Assembly: GCF_009696065.1 (NCBI RefSeq)
Contig: NZ_VUMS01000003.1
Coordinates: 119,113-183,112, forward strand
Origin: Oliverpabstia intestinalis
GTDB taxonomy: Bacteria > Bacillota > Clostridia > Lachnospirales > Lachnospiraceae
Direction of reading: 5' to 3'
Length of the DNA stretch: 64,000 nt
In this document: positions 1 to 8,658 of the stretch, one piece after another
How the letters are laid out: every line of letters starts with the position of its first letter
Position numbering within the stretch: the first letter of the stretch is position 1
The notes under the pieces: model-generated
Told to the model about the DNA's origin: nothing
The model's input: the letters and a program-made list of their open reading frames with translations, nothing else
The model's database searches: none
Program-made: the position numbers and the translations under genes

Positions 1-269
1 TGAATCCGAAGATCCTGTTCTTTGATGAGCCGACTTCCGCACTGGATCCGGAACTGACCGGTGAAGTACTGAAAGTCATCAAATCTCTGGCGGATCTGGA
101 TATCACCATGGTGATCGTGACCCATGAGATGGAATTCGCAAAAAATATCTCTGACCGTGTGATCTTTATGGATAAAGGTGTGGTGGCACTGGAGGGAACA
201 CCGGATGAGGTATTTGGTGCAGACCATACAAGAATGAAGGAATTTTTAGGAAAATTTCATCAGAACTAA
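1..269 (+). CDS. Amino-acid ABC transporter ATP-binding protein, 3' end
   Basis: Only the last 88 codons are present; the 5' end lies outside the window. The frame opens at base 3 with the Walker B/D-loop block [13 protein letters not shown], followed by the H-loop [10 protein letters not shown] and the common ending of polar amino-acid importers ([17 protein letters not shown]). Such ATPases sit on the cytoplasmic face and drive uptake of amino acids such as glutamine or cystine. The substrate cannot be told from this fragment, and the permease and binding protein would lie upstream. It is not obviously co-transcribed with purB, which has its own promoter. Confidence 0.93.
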   Translation, partial: NPKILFFDEPTSALDPELTGEVLKVIKSLADLDITMVIVTHEMEFAKNISDRVIFMDKGVVALEGTPDEVFGADHTRMKEFLGKFHQN

Positions 270-271
270 GC

Positions 272-300
272 TTGCGTTTCCCGGGCCGGTATTATATAAT
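272..300 (+). promoter_or_regulatory. Putative sigma-A promoter of purB
   Basis: TTGCGT at 272-277 and TATAAT at 295-300 are separated by 17 bases. They lie about 80 bases before the purB start. The -10 match is perfect and the -35 is weak. Confidence 0.5.
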
Positions 301-381
301 TTTACTGTTGTGAGGCGTATAGCCGATAAAATGTAAGCCGTCCGTAAAGAGGCGGCAAGTACAAGAAAAAGGAGATTATAT

Positions 382-1815
382 ATGAGTACAGACAGATATG
401 TAAGTCCGTTATCTGAGCGTTATGCAAGCAAAGAAATGCAGTATATCTTTTCCCCGGATATGAAGTTCCGTACCTGGAGACGCCTTTGGATCGCACTGGC
501 AGAGACCGAGAAAGAACTGGGTCTGCCGATCACCCAGGAACAGATTGACGAATTAAAAGCGCACAAAGACGATATTAACTATGATGTGGCAAAAGAGAGA
601 GAACGCCAGGTACGTCATGATGTTATGTCTCATGTATATGCATATGGTGTACAGTGCCCGAAGGCAAAGGGAATCATCCATCTGGGTGCAACTTCCTGTT
701 ATGTAGGTGACAACACCGATATTATTGTTATGACCGAAGCTCTGAAACTGGTAAAGAAAAAACTGGTGAATGTGATCGCAGAGCTGGCAAAATTTGCAGA
801 AAAATACAAAGATCTGCCGACACTGGCATTTACCCATTTCCAGCCGGCGCAGCCGACAACCGTAGGTAAACGTGCCACCCTGTGGATGCAGGAGTTTATG
901 CTGGATCTGGAAGATCTGAATTATGTCTTAAGCACTATGAAACTGCTGGGTTCCAAGGGAACAACCGGAACACAGGCAAGTTTCCTGGAACTGTTCGACG
1001 GAGATCAGGAAACCATCGATAAGATCGATCCGATGATCGCTGAAAAGATGGGATTCAAACAGTGCTATCCGGTATCCGGCCAGACCTATTCCAGAAAAGT
1101 AGATACCAGAGTGGTCAATATTCTGGCAGGCATCGCAGCGAGCGCACATAAGTTTTCCAACGATATCCGTCTTCTGCAGCATCTGAAAGAAGTAGAAGAA
1201 CCATTCGAGAAGAGCCAGATCGGATCTTCGGCCATGGCTTATAAGAGAAATCCGATGAGAAGTGAACGTATCGCTTCCCTGTCCCGTTTCGTGATGGTAG
1301 ATGCGATGAACCCGGCAATTACTTCCGCTACCCAGTGGTTTGAGAGAACCCTGGATGATTCTGCCAACAAGAGACTGTCCGTTCCAGAAGGATTCCTGGC
1401 AATCGACGGTATCCTGGATCTGTGCCTGAATGTGGTAGACGGTCTGGTGGTATATCCGAAAGTTATCGAGAAGAGACTGCGTTCCGAACTGCCATTCATG
1501 GCTACGGAAAACATCATGATGGATGCTGTAAAAGCAGGCGGTGACCGTCAGGAACTGCATGAGAGAATCCGTGAACTGTCCATGGAAGCAGGAAAGACCG
1601 TCAAAGTAGAAGGAAAAGACAACAACCTTCTGGAACTGATCGCTGCTGACCCGGCATTCAACCTGACCCTGGAAGAATTGGAAAAAACCATGGATCCTGC
1701 AAAATACACAGGACGCGCTTCCGTACAGGTAGACGCCTTCCTGAAAAACGTCATCAACCCGATGCTGGAAGAGAATAAAGACCTGCTGGGTATGACTGCT
1801 GAGATCAATGTATAA
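382..1815 (+). CDS. purB: Adenylosuccinate lyase
   Basis: Acts in purine synthesis, cleaving SAICAR to AICAR and adenylosuccinate to AMP, both with release of fumarate. The 477-residue protein has the fumarase/aspartase superfamily signature [11 protein letters not shown] beginning at residue 281, on the mobile catalytic loop, and the usual three-helical-domain length. AAAAAGGAG stands about 8 bases before the ATG, so the start is clear. It is monocistronic: it has its own promoter and ends at a strong hairpin shared with the convergent repressor gene. purA and purF lie elsewhere in the window, so the AMP branch is scattered rather than in one pur operon. Confidence 0.97.
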   Translation: MSTDRYVSPLSERYASKEMQYIFSPDMKFRTWRRLWIALAETEKELGLPITQEQIDELKAHKDDINYDVAKERERQVRHDVMSHVYAYGVQCPKAKGIIHLGATSCYVGDNTDIIVMTEALKLVKKKLVNVIAELAKFAEKYKDLPTLAFTHFQPAQPTTVGKRATLWMQEFMLDLEDLNYVLSTMKLLGSKGTTGTQASFLELFDGDQETIDKIDPMIAEKMGFKQCYPVSGQTYSRKVDTRVVNILAGIAASAHKFSNDIRLLQHLKEVEEPFEKSQIGSSAMAYKRNPMRSERIASLSRFVMVDAMNPAITSATQWFERTLDDSANKRLSVPEGFLAIDGILDLCLNVVDGLVVYPKVIEKRLRSELPFMATENIMMDAVKAGGDRQELHERIRELSMEAGKTVKVEGKDNNLLELIAADPAFNLTLEELEKTMDPAKYTGRASVQVDAFLKNVINPMLEENKDLLGMTAEINV

Positions 1816-1843
1816 AAGACTGGAAATAACAAAATATAAAGTA

Positions 1844-1901
1844 TAAAAAACTCCCCCGATTGGAAAATACGATATCGTGTATTCCAATCGGGGGAGTTTT
1901 T
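1844..1901. terminator. Bidirectional terminator between purB and the LacI-type gene
   Basis: A near-perfect inverted repeat (ACTCCCCCGATTGGAA paired with its complement) is flanked by an A-run on the left and a T-run on the right. It can therefore end transcripts from both convergent genes. The loop itself holds the palindrome ACGATATCGT. Confidence 0.9.
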
Positions 1902-1929
1902 AGTTATGTGGGAAGCGGGAAAAGGTAGT

Positions 1930-2979
1930 TTAATCGTCTTCTGCCAACAGATCCCTCTCCGTCGTCTCTCTGCGGATCAGCACCGGTGTGATCATCTTGT
2001 GTACCGGTTCGCTGACCGGTGTGTGTTTGCTGTTTTTATGTTCTTCAATCTGCTCCACCAGAAGTTTCACCGCTTCAGTAGCGAGCACATCGATTTGCTG
2101 AGCTACGGTGCTGATCGGGAAGATGGCGTTTCGGGAGGCGGGGGAGTCGTCGAAGCCGACAATCAGGTAGTCTTCCGGGAGTTTACCGTATTTTCGTACC
2201 AGCAGATTGACCAGGATGCTGGCGTGGGTATCGTTGGAGACGAAAATGCCCTTTTTCCTGCCGGGAGAGTCCGCCTCGATCTCGGAGAGAATCTCTTTCA
2301 GATGCTCCTGGGAAGCTGTCTGATCTTTCATCTCATGGAGAAAGACGCGGTGTGGAATCTGCTGTTCCCTGCAAAAATCTTCAAACCCTTCGATTCGACC
2401 GTATGCCGGGATACTTTTGGCGGTCGGATTGTTGATGTGGAAAAGCACTTCACAGTTGTGACGATAGAGCAGACTGGTCGCCTGGATCGCACCCATGTAG
2501 TTATCGGTGTTGATGCTGCTGATGTGAGCATCCTCCCGCTCGATCGCTACGATCGGGATATGCAGGTTGGCAAGTTCCATCGAAGGGATCGCATGGCTTA
2601 AAATGATCAGCCCCTCGATCTTGTAGGCGAGAAGTTCCTGAATATACTGCCGCTCGGTGTCAGCATCTCCGTTACTTAAAAACACCAGGAATTTATACCC
2701 AAACGTCTCATATGTGGAAAGAATCCGGTCAAGCATCTCGGAATAATAGTGAAGAAACAGGTTCGGGATGATCACACCGACGAATTCGGTCTGTCCGCTT
2801 GCCAGGATCCGCGCCACTTTATTTTCCTGATAATTCAGCTTTTCCAGTGCGTCTGCGATGATCTTCTGGTTCTTCTCGGTAAGGGAATCCGGGTTATTAA
2901 AATACCGGGAAATGGTTGTTTTGGAAAAATTCGTATATTTTGCAATGTCCGCGAAGGTTACATTCTGTTTTCGTGCCAT
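1930..2979 (-). CDS. LacI/GalR-family repressor, probably of the adjacent beta-fructosidase
   Basis: The 349-residue cytoplasmic protein has an N-terminal LacI helix-turn-helix (VTFADIAKYTNFSKTTISRY, about residues 5-24), a hinge helix and a periplasmic-binding-protein-like effector domain (for example VGVIIPNLF and VGFDDSPAS). The frame is open further upstream, but I chose the ATG at 2979 because GAGGCAA stands just before it and the DNA-binding domain begins directly after it. The gene is divergent from a GH32 enzyme, and two palindromes of LacI-operator form lie between them, so it is inferred to be a sucrose/fructoside-responsive repressor. The long 5' leader carries a MITE copy. The effector is not known from sequence. 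Confidence 0.88.
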   Translation of the reverse strand: MARKQNVTFADIAKYTNFSKTTISRYFNNPDSLTEKNQKIIADALEKLNYQENKVARILASGQTEFVGVIIPNLFLHYYSEMLDRILSTYETFGYKFLVFLSNGDADTERQYIQELLAYKIEGLIILSHAIPSMELANLHIPIVAIEREDAHISSINTDNYMGAIQATSLLYRHNCEVLFHINNPTAKSIPAYGRIEGFEDFCREQQIPHRVFLHEMKDQTASQEHLKEILSEIEADSPGRKKGIFVSNDTHASILVNLLVRKYGKLPEDYLIVGFDDSPASRNAIFPISTVAQQIDVLATEAVKLLVEQIEEHKNSKHTPVSEPVHKMITPVLIRRETTERDLLAEDD

Positions 2980-3101
2980 AATCGTTGCCTCATGCATTCT
3001 TTTTATAGGAACAACGAGTCGAAGCCGTACAAACCTCCGACGATTGCCGGAAAAGATCTCAGGCATATCGTGCGCGTCAGACCCGTTGTAGTTGAATTGT
3101 T

Positions 3102-3243
3102 GTAACTATTCAGTAAGTAATATTCCGCGAGGTGTTTTGGCATGGATATGCCAAAATCCCGAGACATACGAGCAAAAATGCCAGCACCGAAGGTGATTTC
3201 AAATGCATTTTTGCTTGTAACTGTGAAGGTACTGAACAGTTAC
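3102..3243. mobile_element. MITE-like element, copy 1 (142 bp)
   Basis: It is bounded by GTAACTATTCAGTA and TACTGAACAGTTAC, which are inverted copies with one mismatch. Eight-base flanks GAATTGTT and AAATCGTT agree at six positions, consistent with a decayed target duplication. Inside are the hairpins TTTTGGCAT/ATGCCAAAA, CACC/GGTG and GCAAAAATGC/GCATTTTTGC. No transposase is encoded. It lies in the 5' untranslated region of the LacI-type gene. Copies 2 and 3 are at 35919 and 44041. Confidence 0.85.
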
Positions 3244-3266
3244 AAATCGTTTCAATTTCTTAATCC

Positions 3267-3295
3267 AGTATAGCAAAAAAATCTCAAAAAAACAA
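3267..3295 (-). promoter_or_regulatory. Putative promoter of the LacI-type gene
   Basis: On the minus strand TTGTTT (3295-3290) and TATACT (3272-3267) are 17 bases apart. The predicted transcript would run through MITE copy 1 before reaching the gene start at 2979. Confidence 0.45.
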
Positions 3296-3306
3296 GGAAA
3301 GAGCGA

Positions 3307-3318
3307 GTAACCGGTAAC
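3307..3318. promoter_or_regulatory. Upstream operator-like half palindrome (O1)
   Basis: GTAACCGGTAAC differs by one base from the perfect core GTAACCGGTTAC of the downstream site. It lies about 40 bases before the -35 box, and the centre-to-centre distance to O2 is about 91 bp, a spacing that could allow looping by a tetrameric LacI-type repressor. Confidence 0.6.
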
Positions 3319-3358
3319 ACTATTCAAAAAAAACGGAAATGAAAAATCTGAGAAAATG

Positions 3359-3387
3359 TTGACGAAAATACAGGTGAATGATATGAT
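3359..3387 (+). promoter_or_regulatory. Promoter of the beta-fructosidase gene
   Basis: TTGACG (3359-3364) and TATGAT (3382-3387) are separated by 17 bases. The expected transcription start, about 3394, falls at the edge of operator O2, so repressor binding would block initiation. Confidence 0.7.
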
Positions 3388-3394
3388 AAAAGAA

Positions 3395-3412
3395 AAAGTA
3401 ACCGGTTACTTT
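3395..3412. promoter_or_regulatory. Operator O2, perfect 18-bp palindrome
   Basis: AAAGTAACCGGTTACTTT has the CG-centred symmetry typical of LacI-family operators. It overlaps the expected transcription start of the GH32 gene and shares its core with O1. The neighbouring LacI-type protein is the obvious binder (inference). Confidence 0.75.
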
Positions 3413-3440
3413 AAGCACCAAAAGAAAGGAAACGATAAGA

Positions 3441-4754
3441 ATGAAAGATCTTGTACATGTAAAAGCTCCGGGAAACTGGATCAACGATCCGAACGGTTTT
3501 ATCTATTACAAAGGCAAATATCACCTGTTTTTTCAGCATTTTCCGTATGCGCCGGAATGGGGAACCATGCACTGGGGACATACGGTCAGTGAGGATCTGG
3601 TGCACTGGGAGTATCAGGGAATCGCACTGTTTCCAACCAAAGAATATGATCAGAATGGTGTGTTTTCCGGTACTGCACTGGAAGAAGATGGTAAGCTGAA
3701 GATTTATTACAGCGCGGTAAAATATCTGAAACCAGACCCGGAAGATATTCACCGGGTACTGGACGATGCCATTCAGACGAGCCAGGCAATGATCGTATCG
3801 GAAGACGGGTTCCATTTTAATAACTGGGATAAAAAGAAGGTGCTGCCGACTGTTCATGATGAAGAGGTCGGAGAGCCGAAGATGAGAGATCCGAAGGTGT
3901 GGAAAGACGGAGACAGCTATTATATGATGATGGGAAGCTCGTATCATGACGCTGGTAGAGTTCTCTTTTATACGAGTAAAGACGGAGAAAACTGGACTTA
4001 CGCAAATCAGTGCCGGCCAGAATCATACGGATGGACGATCGAGTGTCCGGATCTGTTTTCTCAGAATGATCAGTGGATTTTCATCGGCTGTCCGATGCGT
4101 CTGACACCGGGGGAGAAGAAATATCCGGACCAGGCTGTGTGGGCGCTGGCGGAATTTGATCCGAAGACCTGTGAACTGAAGCTGTCGGATACTCACAGTT
4201 ATGTGGATTACGGTCTGGATCTGTATGCACCGCAGACGACACTGGATGCGGAGGGAAGAAGAGTGATGATCTCATGGATGCGTATGCCGATGGCAGTGAC
4301 AGACAGTACGGATCGCCCGGCATGGAACGGTATGATGAGCAGTGCCCGCGTGGTGGAAGAAAAAGAGGGACATCTGTATTTCCACATGCATCCACAGGTG
4401 GACGCATACCTCAGCGCGGAAACTACAGCCGAAGAGGCAGCAGAGAGTGGAAAAGTCTTCCGGATCCGGACGGATCTTTCTGAGGGAGAAACTTTAAATA
4501 TTGGCGGGTATGTGATCAGCCGCAGCGAAGGAAAGATCGTTGGCGACCGGTCAGCCGTTCTTGAAGGATGTGACGAAGTGCGAACTGTTGATGCGACTCC
4601 GGTGATCGAGGGTGCGGCACAGCTGGATATTCTGGTGAACGATCATCTGATTGAAATCTTTGTCAACGACGGTCAGTATGTGCTCAGCCATGTGGTTTAC
4701 GGAAAATCTAAAAAGATTTCTGGAAAATATGAAAAAGTTCTGGTGGGAAAATAA
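3441..4754 (+). CDS. GH32 beta-fructofuranosidase (sucrose/fructan hydrolase)
   Basis: A retaining glycosidase that releases fructose from sucrose or short fructans. All three family signatures are visible: WINDPNG with the nucleophile Asp16, RDP with the transition-state stabiliser Asp150, and ECPDLF with the acid/base Glu201. At 437 residues it is somewhat shorter than many family members. There is no signal peptide, so it acts in the cytoplasm on imported sugar. No sugar transporter or fructokinase is adjacent, so uptake must be encoded elsewhere. AAAGAAAGGAAA precedes the ATG. Expression is probably controlled by the divergent LacI-type repressor through O1 and O2. Confidence 0.95.
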   Translation: MKDLVHVKAPGNWINDPNGFIYYKGKYHLFFQHFPYAPEWGTMHWGHTVSEDLVHWEYQGIALFPTKEYDQNGVFSGTALEEDGKLKIYYSAVKYLKPDPEDIHRVLDDAIQTSQAMIVSEDGFHFNNWDKKKVLPTVHDEEVGEPKMRDPKVWKDGDSYYMMMGSSYHDAGRVLFYTSKDGENWTYANQCRPESYGWTIECPDLFSQNDQWIFIGCPMRLTPGEKKYPDQAVWALAEFDPKTCELKLSDTHSYVDYGLDLYAPQTTLDAEGRRVMISWMRMPMAVTDSTDRPAWNGMMSSARVVEEKEGHLYFHMHPQVDAYLSAETTAEEAAESGKVFRIRTDLSEGETLNIGGYVISRSEGKIVGDRSAVLEGCDEVRTVDATPVIEGAAQLDILVNDHLIEIFVNDGQYVLSHVVYGKSKKISGKYEKVLVGK

Positions 4755-4815
4755 GAAAGATGGTATACTTATTAAGGAAATTTATAATTGACTTTAATTT
4801 ATAAGTAATAATAAG

Positions 4816-4844
4816 TTTTACTAATAAGAAAAGTGTTGTATAAT
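4816..4844 (+). promoter_or_regulatory. Putative promoter of purA
   Basis: TTTTAC and TATAAT are 17 bases apart in an AT-rich stretch, 46 bases before the purA start. The -10 is perfect and the -35 weak. Confidence 0.5.
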
Positions 4845-4889
4845 CATTTTTGTAAAGGAAATGATGATAACCCGTCAGGAGGTAACCAA

Positions 4890-6164
4890 ATGATTAAAGC
4901 TGTTGTTGGAGCAAACTGGGGAGATGAAGGAAAAGGTAAGATTACCGATATGCTGGCTAAAGAAGCGGACATTATCGTTCGTTTCCAGGGTGGAGCCAAT
5001 GCCGGACATACCATCGTAAATGATTACGGCAAGTTCGCACTGCATACTCTGCCGTCAGGTGTATTTTATAATCATACCACAAGCGTGATCGGAAACGGTG
5101 TTGCACTGAATGTACCACTGGTTTTCAAAGAGATCCAGGATATCGTATCCAAAGGGGTACCGACACCGAAGATCCTGATTTCCGACCGTGCACAGATGGT
5201 AATGTCTTATCACATTCTGTTTGATCAGTACGAAGAAGAACGTCTGGGTGGCAAATCCTTCGGATCCACAAAATCAGGTATCGCTCCTTTTTATTCTGAT
5301 AAATTTGCAAAGATTGGTTTTCAGGTCAGCGAGTTGTTTGACGAGGAAGCGCTGAAAGAAAAAGTAGCAGGCATCTGCGAGAAAAAGAACGTTATGCTGG
5401 AGCATCTGTATCACAAACCGCTTCTGAAACCGGAAGAGATTTTTGAAGAGCTGATGAGCTACAAGAAGATGCTGGAGCCATATGTATGCGACGTATCTTT
5501 GTTCCTGTGGAACGCACTGAAAGAAGGAAAAGAGATCCTGTTAGAGGGTCAGCTGGGATCCTTAAAAGACCCGGATCACGGTATTTACCCAATGGTAACT
5601 TCTTCCTCCACACTGGCAGGATACGGTGCAGTAGGAGCAGGTGTACCGCCATATGAGATCAAGAAAATCATCACCGTATGTAAAGCATACTCCAGCGCAG
5701 TAGGAGCAGGTGCATTCGTATCCGAGATCTTCGGAGACGAGGCAGATGAGCTGAGACGCAGAGGCGGAGACGGCGGCGAGTTCGGTGCAACAACCGGAAG
5801 ACCGAGACGTATGGGATGGTTCGATGCAGTGGCTTCCAAATACGGATGCCGTATGCAGGGAACTACCGATGTAGCGTTCACCGTACTGGATGTTCTGGGA
5901 TATCTGGATGAGATTCCGGTATGTGTAGGATACGACATCGACGGCGAAGTAACTACAGACTTCCCGACCACCACACTGCTGGAAAAGGCAAAGCCGGTGT
6001 ATGAAACTCTGCCGGGATGGAAATGCGATATCCGCGGTATCAAGAAATACGAAGATCTGCCGGAAAACTGCAGAAAATACATCGAATTCGTAGAAGAGAA
6101 GATTGGTTTCCCGATCACCATGATTTCCAATGGCCCGGGAAGAGATGATATCATCTACAGATAA
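4890..6164 (+). CDS. purA: Adenylosuccinate synthetase
   Basis: Condenses IMP with aspartate using GTP to form adenylosuccinate, the first step to AMP. The 424-residue protein begins with the GTP P-loop GANWGDEGKGK and has the nucleotide-binding and catalytic block NAGHTIV. GTTTG-type and C-terminal GRPRRMGWFD segments are also typical. An in-frame ATG lies 57 bases upstream, but the start at 4890 has CAGGAGGT in front and places the P-loop at the usual distance. The product feeds PurB at the other side of the GH32 locus. Confidence 0.97.
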   Translation: MIKAVVGANWGDEGKGKITDMLAKEADIIVRFQGGANAGHTIVNDYGKFALHTLPSGVFYNHTTSVIGNGVALNVPLVFKEIQDIVSKGVPTPKILISDRAQMVMSYHILFDQYEEERLGGKSFGSTKSGIAPFYSDKFAKIGFQVSELFDEEALKEKVAGICEKKNVMLEHLYHKPLLKPEEIFEELMSYKKMLEPYVCDVSLFLWNALKEGKEILLEGQLGSLKDPDHGIYPMVTSSSTLAGYGAVGAGVPPYEIKKIITVCKAYSSAVGAGAFVSEIFGDEADELRRRGGDGGEFGATTGRPRRMGWFDAVASKYGCRMQGTTDVAFTVLDVLGYLDEIPVCVGYDIDGEVTTDFPTTTLLEKAKPVYETLPGWKCDIRGIKKYEDLPENCRKYIEFVEEKIGFPITMISNGPGRDDIIYR

Positions 6165-6228
6165 GAAATGCTATACCGGGATTGCTATATTGCTGTGCAA
6201 TTTTGCAATCCTCAAAAACGAATAGAAA

Positions 6229-6315
6229 ACGGGGAGCTTGCATAAGCAGGCTGAGAGGAGACTGGCAGCGTTTCGACCCATAACCTGATTTGGATAATGC
6301 CAACGTAGGGATGAT
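6229..6315 (+). ncRNA. TPP riboswitch (THI element)
   Basis: It has the conserved thi-box pieces in order: GGGGAGCTTGC and GCAGGCTGAGAGG, then ACCTGATTTGGATAATGCC and AACGTAGGGA. It binds thiamine pyrophosphate and is followed directly by a terminator hairpin, so high TPP should stop transcription of thiD-cytX. Confidence 0.96.
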
Positions 6316-6323
6316 TTACAGAG

Positions 6324-6360
6324 AAAAACAGGCACACCATCCTTTTGGTGTGTCTGTTTT
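6324..6360 (+). terminator. Riboswitch-controlled terminator
   Basis: AACAGGCACACCA pairs with TGGTGTGTCTGTT across a six-base loop and is followed by a short T-run. It lies nine bases after the TPP aptamer and upstream of thiD. The remaining 120 bases before thiD hold a small palindrome (TTGATCCGGTGGATCAA at 6384) of unknown role. Confidence 0.85.
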
Positions 6361-6482
6361 GGCTTGCGTTGCATATCAATAATTGATCCGGTGGATCAAT
6401 TTTGATACGCGGCGGATTGGGGGCACCACCTTTCGTCGCTATAAAAAAGTAATGGTGAATTCATATGCAAAGGAGAAAAAAT

Positions 6483-7298
6483 ATGAGAACAGCATTAACA
6501 ATCGCTGGCAGTGATTCCAGCGGAGGCGCCGGCATCCAGGCAGATATCAAGACGATGATGGCCAATGGCGTATATGCCATGAGTGCCATCACGGCTCTGA
6601 CAGCCCAGAATACAACCGGCGTAACAGCAATTATGGAGGCAACTGAGGAATTTTTAGGAGAGGAACTGGACAATATTTTCACAGATATCTTTCCGGATGC
6701 AGTGAAGATCGGAATGGTTTCGTCCTCCGGTCTGATCATAAAGATTGCAGAAAAACTGAAAGAGTATGATGCAAAAAATATCGTGGTTGATCCGGTTATG
6801 GTGGCTACCAGCGGAGCCAGACTGATCAGTGAAGACGCGGTAAGCACCTTAAAAGAATATCTGTTTCCGCTGGCACAGATCCTGACACCGAATATCCCGG
6901 AGGCAGAAGTACTTTCCGGTATGACTATCACTTCTGAAGCGGAGATGATGGAGGCGGCTAAAGTGATCGGTGATCAGTACGGATGTGCGGTTCTGTTAAA
7001 AGGCGGTCATAAGGTGAATGATGCCAATGACTTGCTTTATCATGAAGGAACCTGCCAATGGTTTTACGGAAAACGAATCGATAACCCGAATACTCATGGA
7101 ACCGGCTGTACGCTTTCCAGCGCGATCGCTTCCAACCTGGCAAAGGGATTTCCTATGGATGTGTCTGTAGAGCGCGCAAAGGCCTATATTTCCGGTGCTC
7201 TGGCAGCTATGCTGGATCTCGGCAAGGGCAGCGGTCCGATGAACCACGGATTTGCCATTGCCGGAGAATATGCAAAGGAGGTACAGGATCATGAGTGA
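6483..7298 (+). CDS. thiD: Hydroxymethylpyrimidine/phosphomethylpyrimidine kinase
   Basis: Phosphorylates HMP and then HMP-P to the diphosphate used in thiamine synthesis or salvage. The 271-residue ribokinase-fold protein starts with the substrate motif TIAGSDSSGGAGIQADIK and has the C-terminal anion-hole motif HGTGCTLSSAIA. The ATG at 6483 is preceded by AAAGGAGAA; an ATG 18 bases upstream lacks its own site. It is first in a two-gene TPP-riboswitch operon and overlaps cytX by 8 bases, which fits pyrimidine salvage. Confidence 0.96.
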   Translation: MRTALTIAGSDSSGGAGIQADIKTMMANGVYAMSAITALTAQNTTGVTAIMEATEEFLGEELDNIFTDIFPDAVKIGMVSSSGLIIKIAEKLKEYDAKNIVVDPVMVATSGARLISEDAVSTLKEYLFPLAQILTPNIPEAEVLSGMTITSEAEMMEAAKVIGDQYGCAVLLKGGHKVNDANDLLYHEGTCQWFYGKRIDNPNTHGTGCTLSSAIASNLAKGFPMDVSVERAKAYISGALAAMLDLGKGSGPMNHGFAIAGEYAKEVQDHE

Positions 7299-8466
7299 AA
7301 AACGGACTTCTTTGTTTGAAAACGGACTGATATGGTTCGGTGCGGGAGTATCTATCGCAGAGATCCTGACCGGAACGTATCTGGCGTCTCTGGGGATGAA
7401 AAAAGGTCTGGCAGCTATTTTGTTGGGACATCTGATCGGCTGCGTCCTTTTATTTTTAGCAGGTGTGATCGGCGGTAAAGTGCGAAAAAGTGCAATGGAA
7501 ACCGTAAAAATCAGCTTTGGACAGAAAGGCAGTCTGTTATTTGCCCTGTTAAATGTGATCCAGCTGGTGGGCTGGACGGCCATCATGATCTATGACGGTG
7601 CACTGGCAGCCAATCAGGCAGTCGGTGTGGGTAACTGGGTCTGGTGTCTGGTGATCGGTGGACTGATCATCCTGTGGCTTGTGATCGGTATCACAAATCT
7701 TGGAAAATTAAATACAGTTGCGATGGCGGCGTTGTTTATTCTGACACTGATCCTCTGTAAAGTTATTTTCTTTGGAGATTACCATGCAGCGAGCGTGGCA
7801 GCGGACGGACTGACCTTTGGAGCAGCAGTGGAACTGGCGGTTGCAATGCCGTTATCCTGGCTGCCGCTGATCAGTGATTACACAAGAGAAGCAAAAGAGC
7901 CGGTCAAAGCGACCGCAGTGAGTGCTGTTGTATATGGAGTGATCAGCTGTTGGATGTATCTGATCGGTATGGGGGCTGCCATCTATACCGGCGAGAGTGA
8001 TATCGCGCAGATCATGGTGAAGGCGGGACTTGGTATCGTGGGTCTTCTGATCATCATTTTCTCCACCGTTACCACGACTTTCCTGGATGCGTATTCCGCA
8101 GGAATCTCCAGTGAGACTCTGAGCCATAAATTGAACGGAAAATATATTGCCATTGGTGTGACGATTGTGGGCGCGCTGGCAGCTATTGTGTATCCGATGG
8201 ATAATATCACGGATTTCTTATACCTGATCGGTTCGGTATTTGCTCCGATGATCGCGATCCAGATCGGGGATTTCTTCCTATTAAAAGAAGATCACAGTGA
8301 AAAAGAAATCCAGATCTCCAATATGATCCTGTGGGTGATCGGATTTGTTTTGTACCGGATGTTGATGAAGGTAGATCTGCCGGTGGGAAACACACTGCCG
8401 GATATGGTGATCACGATGGTACTTTGTCTGATCTGGGGAAAAGTGGCTGGAAAGAAAAATAAGTAA
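7291..8466 (+). CDS. cytX: Hydroxymethylpyrimidine transporter, CytX-like
   Basis: The 391-residue integral membrane protein of the nucleobase:cation symporter-1 family has about 12 hydrophobic helices and the family's early sequence WFGAGVSIAEILTGTYL. Placement behind thiD under a TPP riboswitch is the classical context of CytX, which imports the thiamine pyrimidine HMP (family assignment is knowledge; the substrate is inferred from context). The start is at ATGAGTGA, where AAGGAGG precedes and the thiD stop overlaps, suggesting translational coupling. Confidence 0.9.
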   Translation: MSEKRTSLFENGLIWFGAGVSIAEILTGTYLASLGMKKGLAAILLGHLIGCVLLFLAGVIGGKVRKSAMETVKISFGQKGSLLFALLNVIQLVGWTAIMIYDGALAANQAVGVGNWVWCLVIGGLIILWLVIGITNLGKLNTVAMAALFILTLILCKVIFFGDYHAASVAADGLTFGAAVELAVAMPLSWLPLISDYTREAKEPVKATAVSAVVYGVISCWMYLIGMGAAIYTGESDIAQIMVKAGLGIVGLLIIIFSTVTTTFLDAYSAGISSETLSHKLNGKYIAIGVTIVGALAAIVYPMDNITDFLYLIGSVFAPMIAIQIGDFFLLKEDHSEKEIQISNMILWVIGFVLYRMLMKVDLPVGNTLPDMVITMVLCLIWGKVAGKKNK

Positions 8467-8491
8467 AAAATGTATTATAAATGAAATGTTC

Positions 8492-8534
8492 AGAAAGAGG
8501 TGTCGACAGAAGAAACTGCTGACACTTCTTTTCT
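8492..8534 (+). terminator. Terminator of thiD-cytX
   Basis: AGAAAGAGGTGTCGACAG pairs imperfectly with CTGCTGACACTTCTTTTCT across a short A-rich loop. It lies 25 bases after the cytX stop. Confidence 0.7.
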
Positions 8535-8566
8535 TTATACGAACAGTATGTCAAAGTGTGAAACAA

Positions 8567-8606
8567 AGGGAAAAGGCGCATACCTTTGGAGAGAGGTATA
8601 CGCCTT
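8567..8606 (-). terminator. Terminator of glnN-purF
   Basis: On the minus strand AAGGCGTATACCT pairs with AGGTATGCGCCTT and is followed by TTTTCCCTTT. It stands about 50 bases beyond the purF stop. Confidence 0.75.
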
Positions 8607-8658
8607 GCGTAAGAAAAATGTGATGTATGTAATCGGAGAAGTGATACTTCTTCCGCGA

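Noticed and set aside
928..1887. Long minus-strand open frame (319 codons) over purB
   Set aside because: It is a shadow of the purB coding frame, without ribosome site or family features.
1906..2601. Plus-strand open frame over the LacI-type gene
   Set aside because: Antisense to a well-supported repressor and starts inside the terminator region.
6384..6400. TTGATCCGGTGGATCAA between the TPP riboswitch terminator and thiD
   Set aside because: A small palindrome with no partner site or T-run; not enough to call an operator or terminator.
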